Of a DNA stretch of 27,185 bases, positions 18,774 to 27,185 are shown piece after piece (within the stretch, counting starts at the first letter, position 1; every line of letters starts with the position of its first letter). Made by a program: the position numbers and the translations under genes. Below the pieces are notes generated by a model. The model ran no database searches. It saw only the letters and a list, made by a program, of their open reading frames with translations, and was not told the DNA's origin. The stretch comes from a virus: the IMG/VR virus record IMGVR_UViG_3300047380_000086, positions 1-27,185 of that record; one strand, given 5' to 3'.

Positions 18774-21700
18774 TGGCTATTATTCGTCAGCAGACACGAG
18801 TCTTTAACAAACCCATTGGAATTGTTCGTGCCGATGCAGGCGGGGCTAGAGTAGGTGAGGCTATTGCTGGTGCAGCAGACACAATGGCTAGGATTGCTTT
18901 TCAAGATGCAGCACGAGAAGCTGAAAAGAGAGGGATTGAGCTTGCTAAGTCTGTAGATCAAAGCCAGCTTACTACGATTAACCCAGAAACAGGCAAGCCA
19001 GAAGCCCTCAAAGTTCCAGAAGGCTTTGGTCAGATTGCTGCTGATTCTTATCAGCGTGTAGTAGATGCTCGTTTTGAAGATGCAGTAGATATGCAGCTGC
19101 GCGTCAAGGCTCAGGAGATTTCCCTTAAATATCAATACAATGCAGACGCATACGCTGATGTGTTTAAGGATTACATTGCCGATCTTAGCAAAAATGCTGG
19201 CGGTCAGTACGGCGCTTTCATTGAGTCCACTGGCGCAAAGTATCTAGCTCTTACGTCACTTAACATTAAAGAACGTGCAATGGCTAAAGCCAGAGCCGAT
19301 CTTGCTGATTCAACAATAAGTAGCTTTGAGAACAAAAAGTCTCAGGCATACGACTTAGCAAGGACTGGTAAGTATTTAATCACTGACCCAGAAGGTAAGA
19401 CAAGCGAAGTATCTGACTTTGCCTCTAAGTCTGTTGACGTTATTACAAAAGCTGTTGATAGCAATCTCCTTAAAAAAGGCGCAGACCGCGTAAAGAACAT
19501 AGAAATTAGCACTGAGATTGCTAAAGGCGCTATCGAACATATCAATGGGCTAACTATTAACGGTCGTCCTCTTTCTAGCTCTGAGCGCAATCTAGTTACC
19601 CTTGCCGTAAGAACTGGCAATGCAAACATTGAAGGTCTTCCTAAAGCACTGCAAGCTAACATTAAAGCGATGCTTGAATACGTTTCACCTGAAAACATGA
19701 ACGCTGTTCTTGGGCATCAAGACTCAGTAGCTAGTGATTACAATGCCGTTGAGGCCAATATAATTGAGTCTTCTAAAAAAATTGCTGAACAACAGTCATT
19801 ACTAAATGATTTTAAATTTGATTCTGTAGTTGGCGCTGCCAGTAAAAGCTCTATGAGAAGCTCATACTATGCTTTTAACCCAACAAAAATGGAAGATTCA
19901 ATGAATCCGTTTGCTGTTTCGGGTGTAGTCTCATCTATGTCTGACAACTTTCAAACTGTTGATGAGCAATTAAGAAATAGAGCTATTACAGATAGCAAGT
20001 ATTCAGACGATGATTACAAATCAGATTTAACAGAATTAAGAAAATCTTTGCTAAAGCCTTTGCTTGTAAGCGCCGCCGCACAAGGAAATGTTAGTTCGTT
20101 GAAAGCTGCTTTAGCAAATCCTTATAATCAAAAAGCATTAAGCAGACTTACTGATAAACAAGTCGAGCTTGTGACGCGGCTTCAGTCTGCATCATTTTAT
20201 GATCATACTAAAGATAGCGGCTTTATAAACTCTACTTTAGAAGACACTGTAGACAAAGAGGGCGAGGCGCTCGAAAGCATGAAGGCTAATTACGAATTGC
20301 TTGGTGAAGTTAGTGAGGCTGCGTTTCTTGCTAAAAGCGGTAGGCTTGACCCAATCGAAGCAGAAGAACTTAGAAAAAAACTTCAAGAAAATCTTTCTCC
20401 AAATGGGTTTACAGAAAAAGAACTTCAATCTGAACTGTCTAGATTGAATCTGAGTATAGCATCTGGAATTGTAAATGATTTTGTAAACTTTGATCCAGCA
20501 ATAGACTCTTATAAGTTAAATCTACTTTCTAAGTACATACTATTAGATGGCTCTGACAAAACTGCGCCGAGTTACATTCAAGAGTTTGGAGATAAAATTT
20601 TATCATCTGTTCAAACAGAAGCGGATCGAGAAGCAATAGCAAGCGATATTAACACTATTGGTGCCAGATATAAGTCTGAAGAAACTGCTACTGAAAAAGC
20701 AAGAAAGCTCAGCGCTGACATGGCAAGAATAGTGGGAATGAATGGCAATCCTAATGCAGTTGAAGATAGAAAGATTTCTGATGAAATCCTGAAGAAAACT
20801 GGTCTTGATCCAGCGTTGTTTTCATCAATGGAGCTAGAAGATCAAGCTGATTTATTACTACTATTTAAATCGGCACCAGCAGAGGAAGGGTTTATTCTTC
20901 CCTTAGAAAGACTTGTTTCTGGAGACCCTATTTCTGGAGCTGAATCATTTATTCAAATATATTCGTTGCTATCTACAGAAAAGATTAATGGTACAGATAT
21001 AACTGCAAACTACTTTGGGGATTCTTTAAGTGAAGCTGATAGAGAAAGACTTAATCAAATTGCATTTATTTACAAATCAGTAGGTGGCAATATCAATGAA
21101 ATCTCAGCAAGGCTTAGGGAAATGGAAACAAGTCCTAAGTCAAAAGCATTTCGAGAAACTATGTTTAATGGCGAAACCGCAAAAACTTACACCTTAAATC
21201 TTGCAGGAAACAACGCATTACTTGCGGCTGAAATACAGCCGTTAGTTGAATATCTTGCTGGAACAATGACAACACCAGAAAATCTAAAGAAAAAAGTAAC
21301 TGCTGTTTTGGACAGGAAGTACCCAGAGTCTCAATTTGTCCTAGACACCCAAGCACCAGTTCTAGGTCGATCTAGGTATGCCCTTGAATTAACAATGCCA
21401 AATGAAGAGGTGCGAAATACATTTGTAGAAAGAGTGCAGGCTGAAATGGAAAAGTTGTCTACAAGTCATCCTGATAACTTTGCTATGATTCCTATGCTTG
21501 GCTCAGATCAACAAAAGATATTTTTACGACCAGATGATACTGGCGGATCTGTTAGGTACTATGTTTATTATGAAGACTTAAATGGTGAGATTTCTTCGTT
21601 AATGTATCCAGCAGATGATGAAGGGAATTACCTTGAGGGTGGAGAAACTTTCTTCCCATCATATACAATTGAAAATCTTGTTGGTGATGTAGTGACTAAA

Positions 21701-21868
21701 GTTGCTGATGAAAAATCAGCTCGAATGAAGCGTAGGCTAGCAAGCCAAGAAACAGCTCAATCCTTGCAGTTTCAAATAAAAGATATGACTCCAGCAGAAA
21801 GAGAAAGATTTCTTGCAGATCGACTTAATGCAGGCATGGATCGAATGAATACGGAGATTTCTCAATAA
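18773..21868 (+). CDS. Internal virion protein, T7 gp15-type (1031 aa)
   Basis: A large helical ejection protein, expected to form part of the periplasmic tunnel through which DNA enters the cell. The first 100 residues (RVFNKPIGIVRADAGGARVG, then EAIAGAADTMARIAFQDAAR) are typical of gp15-like proteins, and the rest is helical repeat without recognisable enzyme motifs. It has no membrane span. AAAAGGAAC precedes the ATG. Base composition changes inside the gene: counted lines are about 52% GC near 19.57 kb and 27-33% GC near 20.5-21.0 kb, so the C-terminal two thirds may have a different history from the N-terminal third. It overlaps the next gene by one base. Confidence 0.82.
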   Translation: MAIIRQQTRVFNKPIGIVRADAGGARVGEAIAGAADTMARIAFQDAAREAEKRGIELAKSVDQSQLTTINPETGKPEALKVPEGFGQIAADSYQRVVDARFEDAVDMQLRVKAQEISLKYQYNADAYADVFKDYIADLSKNAGGQYGAFIESTGAKYLALTSLNIKERAMAKARADLADSTISSFENKKSQAYDLARTGKYLITDPEGKTSEVSDFASKSVDVITKAVDSNLLKKGADRVKNIEISTEIAKGAIEHINGLTINGRPLSSSERNLVTLAVRTGNANIEGLPKALQANIKAMLEYVSPENMNAVLGHQDSVASDYNAVEANIIESSKKIAEQQSLLNDFKFDSVVGAASKSSMRSSYYAFNPTKMEDSMNPFAVSGVVSSMSDNFQTVDEQLRNRAITDSKYSDDDYKSDLTELRKSLLKPLLVSAAAQGNVSSLKAALANPYNQKALSRLTDKQVELVTRLQSASFYDHTKDSGFINSTLEDTVDKEGEALESMKANYELLGEVSEAAFLAKSGRLDPIEAEELRKKLQENLSPNGFTEKELQSELSRLNLSIASGIVNDFVNFDPAIDSYKLNLLSKYILLDGSDKTAPSYIQEFGDKILSSVQTEADREAIASDINTIGARYKSEETATEKARKLSADMARIVGMNGNPNAVEDRKISDEILKKTGLDPALFSSMELEDQADLLLLFKSAPAEEGFILPLERLVSGDPISGAESFIQIYSLLSTEKINGTDITANYFGDSLSEADRERLNQIAFIYKSVGGNINEISARLREMETSPKSKAFRETMFNGETAKTYTLNLAGNNALLAAEIQPLVEYLAGTMTTPENLKKKVTAVLDRKYPESQFVLDTQAPVLGRSRYALELTMPNEEVRNTFVERVQAEMEKLSTSHPDNFAMIPMLGSDQQKIFLRPDDTGGSVRYYVYYEDLNGEISSLMYPADDEGNYLEGGETFFPSYTIENLVGDVVTKVADEKSARMKRRLASQETAQSLQFQIKDMTPAERERFLADRLNAGMDRMNTEISQ

Positions 21869-24800
21869 TGGAAAATGGTTTAAATGTCCTTCGTACAATT
21901 AAAGCTGGTTCTCCAGTAGATATTTATCCAGATGTTTCTTTTGGGGAAACTGTTAGATCTACCCTTAGCTATAAATATAGTCCAATTCTTGATAGATTTA
22001 GTGAGGCTAGAAGTTTTCCTGACCAACCGGAAAATGGATATAAGGCTATAAATAATATACCCGAAGGAATGGAGGAGTATGGCTCTACTCTTCTCCGTGC
22101 AACTAATCAAGAACACATGGATTATTTAGTCTCTACTGTAAAGAAAAGCCAAGACAATCGCCTTAAATTAGCTAACTCTGGTGTTGTTCCTCAATTTGCT
22201 GCTGAACTCTTTGACCCTATAAATTGGATGGGTATTCCGTTTGCTCGGGTAGGTACGTTTGCTCAGTCAGCATTAAGAGGTGGGGCTGCTACTGGCGCTA
22301 TTGTTGGTATGCAAGAAGCTGTTCGCTATCCTTTTGACCCTATGGCTACACCCTCTGAAGCCGCTCTTAACATTGGCAGCGCATGGGCAATGGGCGGATT
22401 AATAACTGGTTTAGCAACAATTCCTGCTCAAAGAAGATTTGCTGCTCAAAAAGATGCTGAAGCAGAGCTTAAAAAATTTCAAGAAGCGATGGCTCCTGTT
22501 GATGGAAAGGCTCCTGATGCGTCTATTGCATCTAGTATGTTTACTGACTCTTGGCTTTACAACGCTGTCACCACACCAATGAAGCGTGTACTCCAGAGCA
22601 AAGACATACCAAATGAGGTAAAGCTAACTACTCTTAAAATTGCTAATGACTCAGGCGTTCTTCTCGAAATGAACCGCAAAGGTCAGAAGGTAGGCAATTC
22701 AGTTTATCAAAATGCAAAACAATTTGAAGGCGAGTGGGTTGCTCTTCAAGATGAAATTATGCCGTTGTGGGGTGAGTCTACAGGCAAAGGTGTTGTCAGT
22801 GCTTTAGACTACACCCTCAATCGCTCGGGTTACGAAAGCTGGCTGCAAGCTATAGACCGGAAGTCTATTAAAGGTGAGGCACCTGCTGACGCTATTGAGT
22901 CTCAGGTAATGGAAAAGATTAACAACTTTTATAGAACGTGGGAGACTAGACTTGGTGAGCAAGGTTTAATTGGCTCCAAGGCTTCTCTTGAGCGTGCAAT
23001 TAAGACTCGAGAAACGCGCATTGCAGGGGTTCAAAAGCGTTTAGAGGGTAAGGTTAGCGGAGAATATAGAGCTAAATTAGAGGCGCAGCTGCGTCGATAT
23101 ACAGATGAAATAGAAGTAGCTCGGGCAAATATAGAAGATTTAGGTGATAGTGCAGCAATCCTCCCACCTAATGAAAGTTTATTTAGACCTCGTTACTTTG
23201 ATCTAGAGGCTATCACAAACAATCGCCAAGCATTTGAAAACATTCTCAAGGCTTGGTTTAAAGAAAACCCTCAAATAGTAAGAATGGTTGGTCCTAAGTT
23301 TACTAAAAAAACATTATCTACAGATGATGCTTCTATAGCATTAAGGGCTAAGGAGGCCACGGATAACATTCTTGGCATGAAGGATGTTACTGACCCAGAA
23401 ATGGGTTACTATGGAGCGGGTAAGTCCAAGCACTTTAAGCACCGTGCGCTTGATATACCAAACGAGTTAGTTATTGATTTTATTCAAACAAATCCAGTAG
23501 CAGTAATGAAGGCATACACGCAGCGAGTTGGCCCTCGCTATGAGTTTGCTCGTCAGTTTAACGGCGCATCTATTGATGATGTTCTTGATGACGTAATGAT
23601 TCAAATGATGGACGCAGGTAAAAAGCCAGAGCAAGCGTATGCTGTCATGAAAGATATGCGTCATCTATATCGGCGTGTAACTGGTGGAGTTTTGCGTGAC
23701 CCTGACTCTTGGGATCAAACGACAGCTAAGATACTAAAAGACCTAGCAACCCTTAACTATCTTGGCAAAGCTGGTGTGGCTACGTTAACAGAGCCAGCTA
23801 AGATTATGATGGAACATGGTGTCGGCACAACAATGAGGGCATTGTTTGGCGTATTAAACGACAACAAATTGAAACTTGCAGGCAGAGAAGCTCGACTTGC
23901 TGGCGAAGCTATGGACAACATTATGAACTCTGCTCATCTACGTCTTGTAGACGAGCTAAATAACAACCCATTTAAGTCTGACATCTTTGATAAAATGAAG
24001 AACCCATTCTTTCTTCTTAATGGCCTTGGCCCAATTACAAAGATACTAAAAGACTTTGACGCTATGGTGCGATCCCACACGTTGATTGACTACTCTGTGC
24101 GTTGGTCTCAAGGCAAAGCAACTAAGATGGAGAAAGAGTACCTTCTTCGCTATAACATTGATCTTGATAGGGCTAAAGCTATTGCAAATGCTCCTTGGCA
24201 AAAATCATCTGACGGTTTGTATTACGCCAACACAGAGGCGTGGACTAATACAATTGAGTTTCCATCGACAACGGCTGACATTATCTCTGGACCTACGGGC
24301 AAGACTGTTAATGGTAGATACAGCCCGGCTTTCTACAATGAAAAAACAAACACAATACGGATAGATGAAGAGTACGTTAGAGATGTAATGTATGAGCAGC
24401 GCGGCTGGGAAGATCCTAGAGTTGAAGGCGTTACGCCAATCAAGCCCGGTATCATTAACTCGCCAGATGATTATGTTACTTTTATTAAGATGCACGAGGT
24501 CATGCACTCTTTAAATAGATCTGAGAATATGAAGCTCCCTATTGAAGGAAGGTATGACGCTCGAAAGAAAGACCATAAAGCTGCATACGAAAATGCAATT
24601 AATGACCTTGCTGTTGCTGAAATAGAAAAGCAAGCGCGTGTAAGCCCGGATACAGTTAGAGACTTTCGCAGCGCCCTTAGCTCAGGAATACTTAACACTA
24701 TTCTAATGGGTACGCCTGCTGACAAGCCAATTATTTCAGACGGCATTGCGTACGTCCCGATGCGTGTAGCTAGAAAGTTCGGGATGAAAGAAGACCCAGA

Positions 24801-25386
24801 GTTTACAGGTTACGCAAGAATAGAAAACGGTTTTTTAGGAATGCCGTTCCAGTTCTACAGCTATAGCCTTGCGTCAGTAAACAAGGTGGCTGCTGCTTAC
24901 GCACACGGCCAGCTTAAAAGCCAGTTCCTTGGAACAGCAATTGCAATGGGACTTGGCTATATGGTTCTTGAGCTAAAGACGCCTGACTTTGTAGACCTGT
25001 CATTTCAAGACAAGCTGGCTAGATCATTTGATTACTCAGGTGTAGCTGCTTTGTACTCCGACATGATGTATACCGCTATGTCTACAAGCCTTGCGCTTGG
25101 CGGCCCTAACTTAACTAATGGTTTTTTAGAGCCTAGATTTCCTCAAAAACCAAATACATTAGACGCGCTTACTGGACTTGGTGGCGCTGGCGCTAGCACT
25201 GCCGCTGATATAGGTCGGGGAGTTTCGGATATTGTTAAAGGAAATGTAGGTAAAGGCACTGCTGAATTAATTGATAATGCTCCTATGACTGGTTTATTTG
25301 TAGTAGACGGAATGTTTAAAGCGTTTGGTGACATGCTAGAAGATACTATTGATGGAAAGACTACATCTGGGTTTAAGCGATACTAA
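21868..25386 (+). CDS. Internal virion protein, T7 gp16-type, with HEXXH metalloprotease-like insert (1172 aa)
   Basis: The largest ejection protein. An early conserved block (GVVPQFAAELFDPINWMGIP at about 106-125) and two Gly/Ala-rich hydrophobic stretches (about 135-150 and 165-190) are typical of podovirus internal proteins that enter the inner membrane. Helical regions follow, with a coiled coil at about 370-430. A block at about 775-930 looks inserted: it carries MHEVMHS with H876, E877 and H880 as a HEXXH zinc site, and E908 in YENAIND as a possible third ligand. I see no lysozyme domain like that of T7 gp16. The last 250 residues (FQFYSYSLASVNKVAAAYAH) match the conserved end of the family. 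It could process host envelope proteins or cross-links during DNA entry. Confidence 0.82.
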   Translation: MENGLNVLRTIKAGSPVDIYPDVSFGETVRSTLSYKYSPILDRFSEARSFPDQPENGYKAINNIPEGMEEYGSTLLRATNQEHMDYLVSTVKKSQDNRLKLANSGVVPQFAAELFDPINWMGIPFARVGTFAQSALRGGAATGAIVGMQEAVRYPFDPMATPSEAALNIGSAWAMGGLITGLATIPAQRRFAAQKDAEAELKKFQEAMAPVDGKAPDASIASSMFTDSWLYNAVTTPMKRVLQSKDIPNEVKLTTLKIANDSGVLLEMNRKGQKVGNSVYQNAKQFEGEWVALQDEIMPLWGESTGKGVVSALDYTLNRSGYESWLQAIDRKSIKGEAPADAIESQVMEKINNFYRTWETRLGEQGLIGSKASLERAIKTRETRIAGVQKRLEGKVSGEYRAKLEAQLRRYTDEIEVARANIEDLGDSAAILPPNESLFRPRYFDLEAITNNRQAFENILKAWFKENPQIVRMVGPKFTKKTLSTDDASIALRAKEATDNILGMKDVTDPEMGYYGAGKSKHFKHRALDIPNELVIDFIQTNPVAVMKAYTQRVGPRYEFARQFNGASIDDVLDDVMIQMMDAGKKPEQAYAVMKDMRHLYRRVTGGVLRDPDSWDQTTAKILKDLATLNYLGKAGVATLTEPAKIMMEHGVGTTMRALFGVLNDNKLKLAGREARLAGEAMDNIMNSAHLRLVDELNNNPFKSDIFDKMKNPFFLLNGLGPITKILKDFDAMVRSHTLIDYSVRWSQGKATKMEKEYLLRYNIDLDRAKAIANAPWQKSSDGLYYANTEAWTNTIEFPSTTADIISGPTGKTVNGRYSPAFYNEKTNTIRIDEEYVRDVMYEQRGWEDPRVEGVTPIKPGIINSPDDYVTFIKMHEVMHSLNRSENMKLPIEGRYDARKKDHKAAYENAINDLAVAEIEKQARVSPDTVRDFRSALSSGILNTILMGTPADKPIISDGIAYVPMRVARKFGMKEDPEFTGYARIENGFLGMPFQFYSYSLASVNKVAAAYAHGQLKSQFLGTAIAMGLGYMVLELKTPDFVDLSFQDKLARSFDYSGVAALYSDMMYTAMSTSLALGGPNLTNGFLEPRFPQKPNTLDALTGLGGAGASTAADIGRGVSDIVKGNVGKGTAELIDNAPMTGLFVVDGMFKAFGDMLEDTIDGKTTSGFKRY

Positions 25387-25400
25387 TCTGTCCTAGTTAT

Positions 25401-25460
25401 TTTGTGCGTTGGTCAAGTCAGGTACTTCGTGCCATAACGGAGAAAACAAGGTGAGCAAAC
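25401..25460 (+). promoter_or_regulatory. Leader with 11-mer TTTGTGCGTTG, upstream of the tail fibre
   Basis: TTTGTGCGTTG at 25401-25411 and TTCGTGC at 25426-25432, spaced as in the portal leader at 11257. A small hairpin (GGTAC-TTC-GTGCC, one mismatch) surrounds the second word, again as in the portal leader. AACAAGGTGAG precedes the fibre ATG. A promoter or RNA-processing site is the likely meaning. Confidence 0.5.
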
Positions 25461-27185
25461 ATGACAATTGATATTTCAAACAACGCAGCAAGAGTTAATT
25501 ACACAGTAGCCCAAGGAGTAACTCAGACTTCTTTCTCTGTACCTTTTGAGTTCTTTAATGATGCAGACCTTAGTGTTTACGTTGACGATGTTCTGAAGAC
25601 TATCACTACCCATTACACAGTCAGCGGTGGTGACGGGTCTACAGGCACGATAACAATGTCTGTAACGGGTGCGTCCGGTGGATCAACTGTTGTTATCTCT
25701 CGTAGCATTGCCATTGAAAGAACGTCAGACTTTGTAACTGGTGTAGACATTAACCGCGCCGCCCTTAATACGCAGCTAGATACGCTCACCGCTATTGCTG
25801 CTGATAACAAAGATAAGGCTAGCCGCTCTATCTCTGCGCCTAACTCAGAAGTTAATCCACAGTTAGAGCTCCCTGACGTTGATACTCGCAAAGGCAAGCT
25901 CGTTGGCTTTAATGAAACAACGGGTAACGTAGAGCTTAGTGCCTCTATTGCTGATGGTAATACCTTAGCGTCTATCTCCGGTGACATTGCAACGCTTGCT
26001 GACATCGAGGACGGAACAGATGCAACTGACGCTATACAAACTGTTGCTGGCATTTCATCTGATGTAACTACAGCTGCATCTAATATTACAGAGATTCAAA
26101 ACGCTTCAGCTAATGCTGCAACAGCAACTACAAAAGCTGCGGAAGCTGCAACAAGTGCTACAAACGCTGCAACAAGTGCTACAAATGCAGCTACCTCAGA
26201 GACTAATGCTGCTACATCGGAAACAAATGCTGCAACAAGCGCCTCTACTGCAACAACACAGGCGGGTATATCAACAACTAAAGCTACTGAATCTGCTGCA
26301 AGTGCTACTGCTGCATTAGCCAGTGAAGGGGCTGCATCTACTAGCGAGACCAATGCCGCTAACAGCGCCGCTAATAGCTCGAACAGCGCCACACTGAGTG
26401 AAGCCTCTCGTATAGCTAGTGTTGCTGCACAGGCTGCTGCTGAAACCGCAGAGACTAATGCTGAAACCGCTGAGACCAACGCTGCTGCCAGTGCATCTTC
26501 TGCATCTACAAGCGCATCCAATGCTTCGACAAGCGAAACTAATGCGGCTTCCTCGGCTGCATCTGCATCCACTGACGCTGGCACTGCAACAACTAAGGCT
26601 GGAGAAGCGGCGACATCGGCCACGGCGGCTGCGTCTTCGGCATCATCTGCTCAGGCATCTAAGGATGCTGCGCTTGCTGCACTGGATTCATTCGATGACC
26701 GTTATCTAGGGCAGAAGACTGCTGACCCGACTGTAGATAACGATGGTGATGCACTGGTTTCAGGCGCTCTATACTTCAATACGACTGACGACATTATGAA
26801 GGTGTATGATGGTAGTCTTTGGGTTGCTGCATATGCTTCGCTATCTGGTGCTATGTTTGGTGCCAACAACCTGTCTGACGTTGCTGATGCTGCTGCTTCA
26901 AGAACTAACCTTGGCCTTGGCACTGCGGCAACTACAGCATCCACAGATTACGCTACCGCTGCTCAAGGCGCTTTAGCTGACAGTGCGCTACAGTCTATTC
27001 CAGACAACTATGTGTTGAATACTGGCGATACTATGACGGGTAATCTGGATGTCCAAGGCACAGTGACGGCTGATGGGCTGACTGTGGATGCTACTGAAAG
27101 CTATATTAATGGTCGCCTTCGTTTAGAAAGTGGTGCAAACTCACAAGACCTTCGCTTTAGCGACACGTCAACTACAGATCAAAAT
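25461..27185 (+). CDS. Tail fibre, partial (T7 gp17-type N terminus)
   Basis: The receptor-binding fibre. The frame opens at ATG 25461, behind AAGGTGAG, and is still open after 575 codons at the window edge. The N-terminal 150 residues (VNYTVAQGVTQTSFSVPFEF, FNDADLSVYVDDVLK) match the tail-attachment domain of T7-type fibres. Then comes an Ala/Ser/Thr/Asn/Glu-rich seven-residue repeat region (about 214-410), a conserved YLGQKTADPTVDNDGDALVS region from 415, NLSDVADAAASRTNLGLG, and GDTMTGNL at 522-529, a phrase found at the start of many fibre tip segments. The receptor-binding tip lies outside the window. Codons in the repeat region are diverse, so the DNA repeats are degenerate. Confidence 0.9.
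   Translation, partial: MTIDISNNAARVNYTVAQGVTQTSFSVPFEFFNDADLSVYVDDVLKTITTHYTVSGGDGSTGTITMSVTGASGGSTVVISRSIAIERTSDFVTGVDINRAALNTQLDTLTAIAADNKDKASRSISAPNSEVNPQLELPDVDTRKGKLVGFNETTGNVELSASIADGNTLASISGDIATLADIEDGTDATDAIQTVAGISSDVTTAASNITEIQNASANAATATTKAAEAATSATNAATSATNAATSETNAATSETNAATSASTATTQAGISTTKATESAASATAALASEGAASTSETNAANSAANSSNSATLSEASRIASVAAQAAAETAETNAETAETNAAASASSASTSASNASTSETNAASSAASASTDAGTATTKAGEAATSATAAASSASSAQASKDAALAALDSFDDRYLGQKTADPTVDNDGDALVSGALYFNTTDDIMKVYDGSLWVAAYASLSGAMFGANNLSDVADAAASRTNLGLGTAATTASTDYATAAQGALADSALQSIPDNYVLNTGDTMTGNLDVQGTVTADGLTVDATESYINGRLRLESGANSQDLRFSDTSTTDQN
26100..26690 (+). repeat. Seven-residue repeat region in the fibre gene
   Basis: The protein repeats the theme N-A-A-T-S-x-T (for example NAATSATNAATSETNAATSE). 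At the DNA level this gives degenerate 21-base units such as GCTGCAACAAGTGCTACAAA. In fibres such repeats form a trimeric shaft. Unit number may change by slippage or recombination. Confidence 0.8.

Noticed and set aside
19250-19262. Further copy of the TGACGYWACGTCA palindrome
   Set aside because: Only the half-site TTACGTCAC is present; the other arm does not match.
24094-24107. Further copy of the TTTGTGCGTTG element in the gp16-like gene
   Set aside because: It matches only TGTGCGTTGGTC, lies deep inside a coding region and lacks the rest of the leader.
26096-26623. Long minus-strand open frame antisense to the fibre repeat region
   Set aside because: It is a by-product of the Ala/Ser/Thr codon pattern on the plus strand; low-complexity Ala/Val sequence with no ribosome site.
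1-27185. tRNA genes, integrase and attachment site
   Set aside because: No cloverleaf with a T-arm pattern and no tyrosine or serine recombinase was seen by eye on either strand.

Overview
The window is part of a tailed double-stranded DNA phage genome (or prophage) with a podovirus-type virion. The rightward half carries terminase, portal, scaffold, capsid, two tail-tube-like proteins, three internal virion (ejection) proteins and a tail fibre in the same order as in T7-like phages. A Bbp19-type small protein behind the portal and many tiny basic genes between the terminase subunits recall environmental, especially marine, podoviruses. I see no host marker, integrase, lysis cassette, DNA polymerase or RNA polymerase here, so host and lifestyle stay open. 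Both ends cut through genes: a leftward gene at base 1 and the tail fibre at base 27185.

Left region (1-6593, minus strand): a compact early operon read right to left. It holds small unknown genes, a DUF932 protein, two zinc-binding-type proteins, two overlapping helix-turn-helix regulators, a RuvC-like resolvase, a winged-helix-type protein, a YqaJ nuclease, an ERF annealing protein, a small protein with a sigma-70 region-4-like helix-turn-helix, and an SSB-like protein. A strong terminator at 595-622 follows. YqaJ, ERF, SSB and RuvC form a complete two-step recombination set: resect, anneal, protect, resolve. Several gene junctions repeat the same stop/ribosome-site cassette, TAAGGAGAAC followed by ATG.

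Central control region (about 5880-7052): the two transcription directions diverge here. It contains a 17-bp tandem repeat, nested inverted repeats, a possible 28-residue membrane peptide, a roughly 245-base inverted and nested-hairpin element with mirrored leader sequences at its two ends, a perfect-arm palindrome and a G-rich polypurine tract.

Right region (7053-27185, plus strand): small terminase subunit, a structured 227-base gap, ten small translationally coupled genes, large terminase subunit, then the head, tail and ejection genes and the fibre. An 11-mer, TTTGTGCGTTG, lies upstream of the portal unit, the capsid gene and the fibre and is a candidate late promoter element. A terminator-like hairpin follows the capsid gene.

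Most notable: four copies of the palindromic 13-mer TGACGYWACGTCA spread over the window, the structured control region at 6597-6863, the repeated 11-mer, a HEXXH metalloprotease-like insertion in the last ejection protein, three proteins starting MCFGG, and an AT-rich block that crosses the boundary of two ejection-protein genes.
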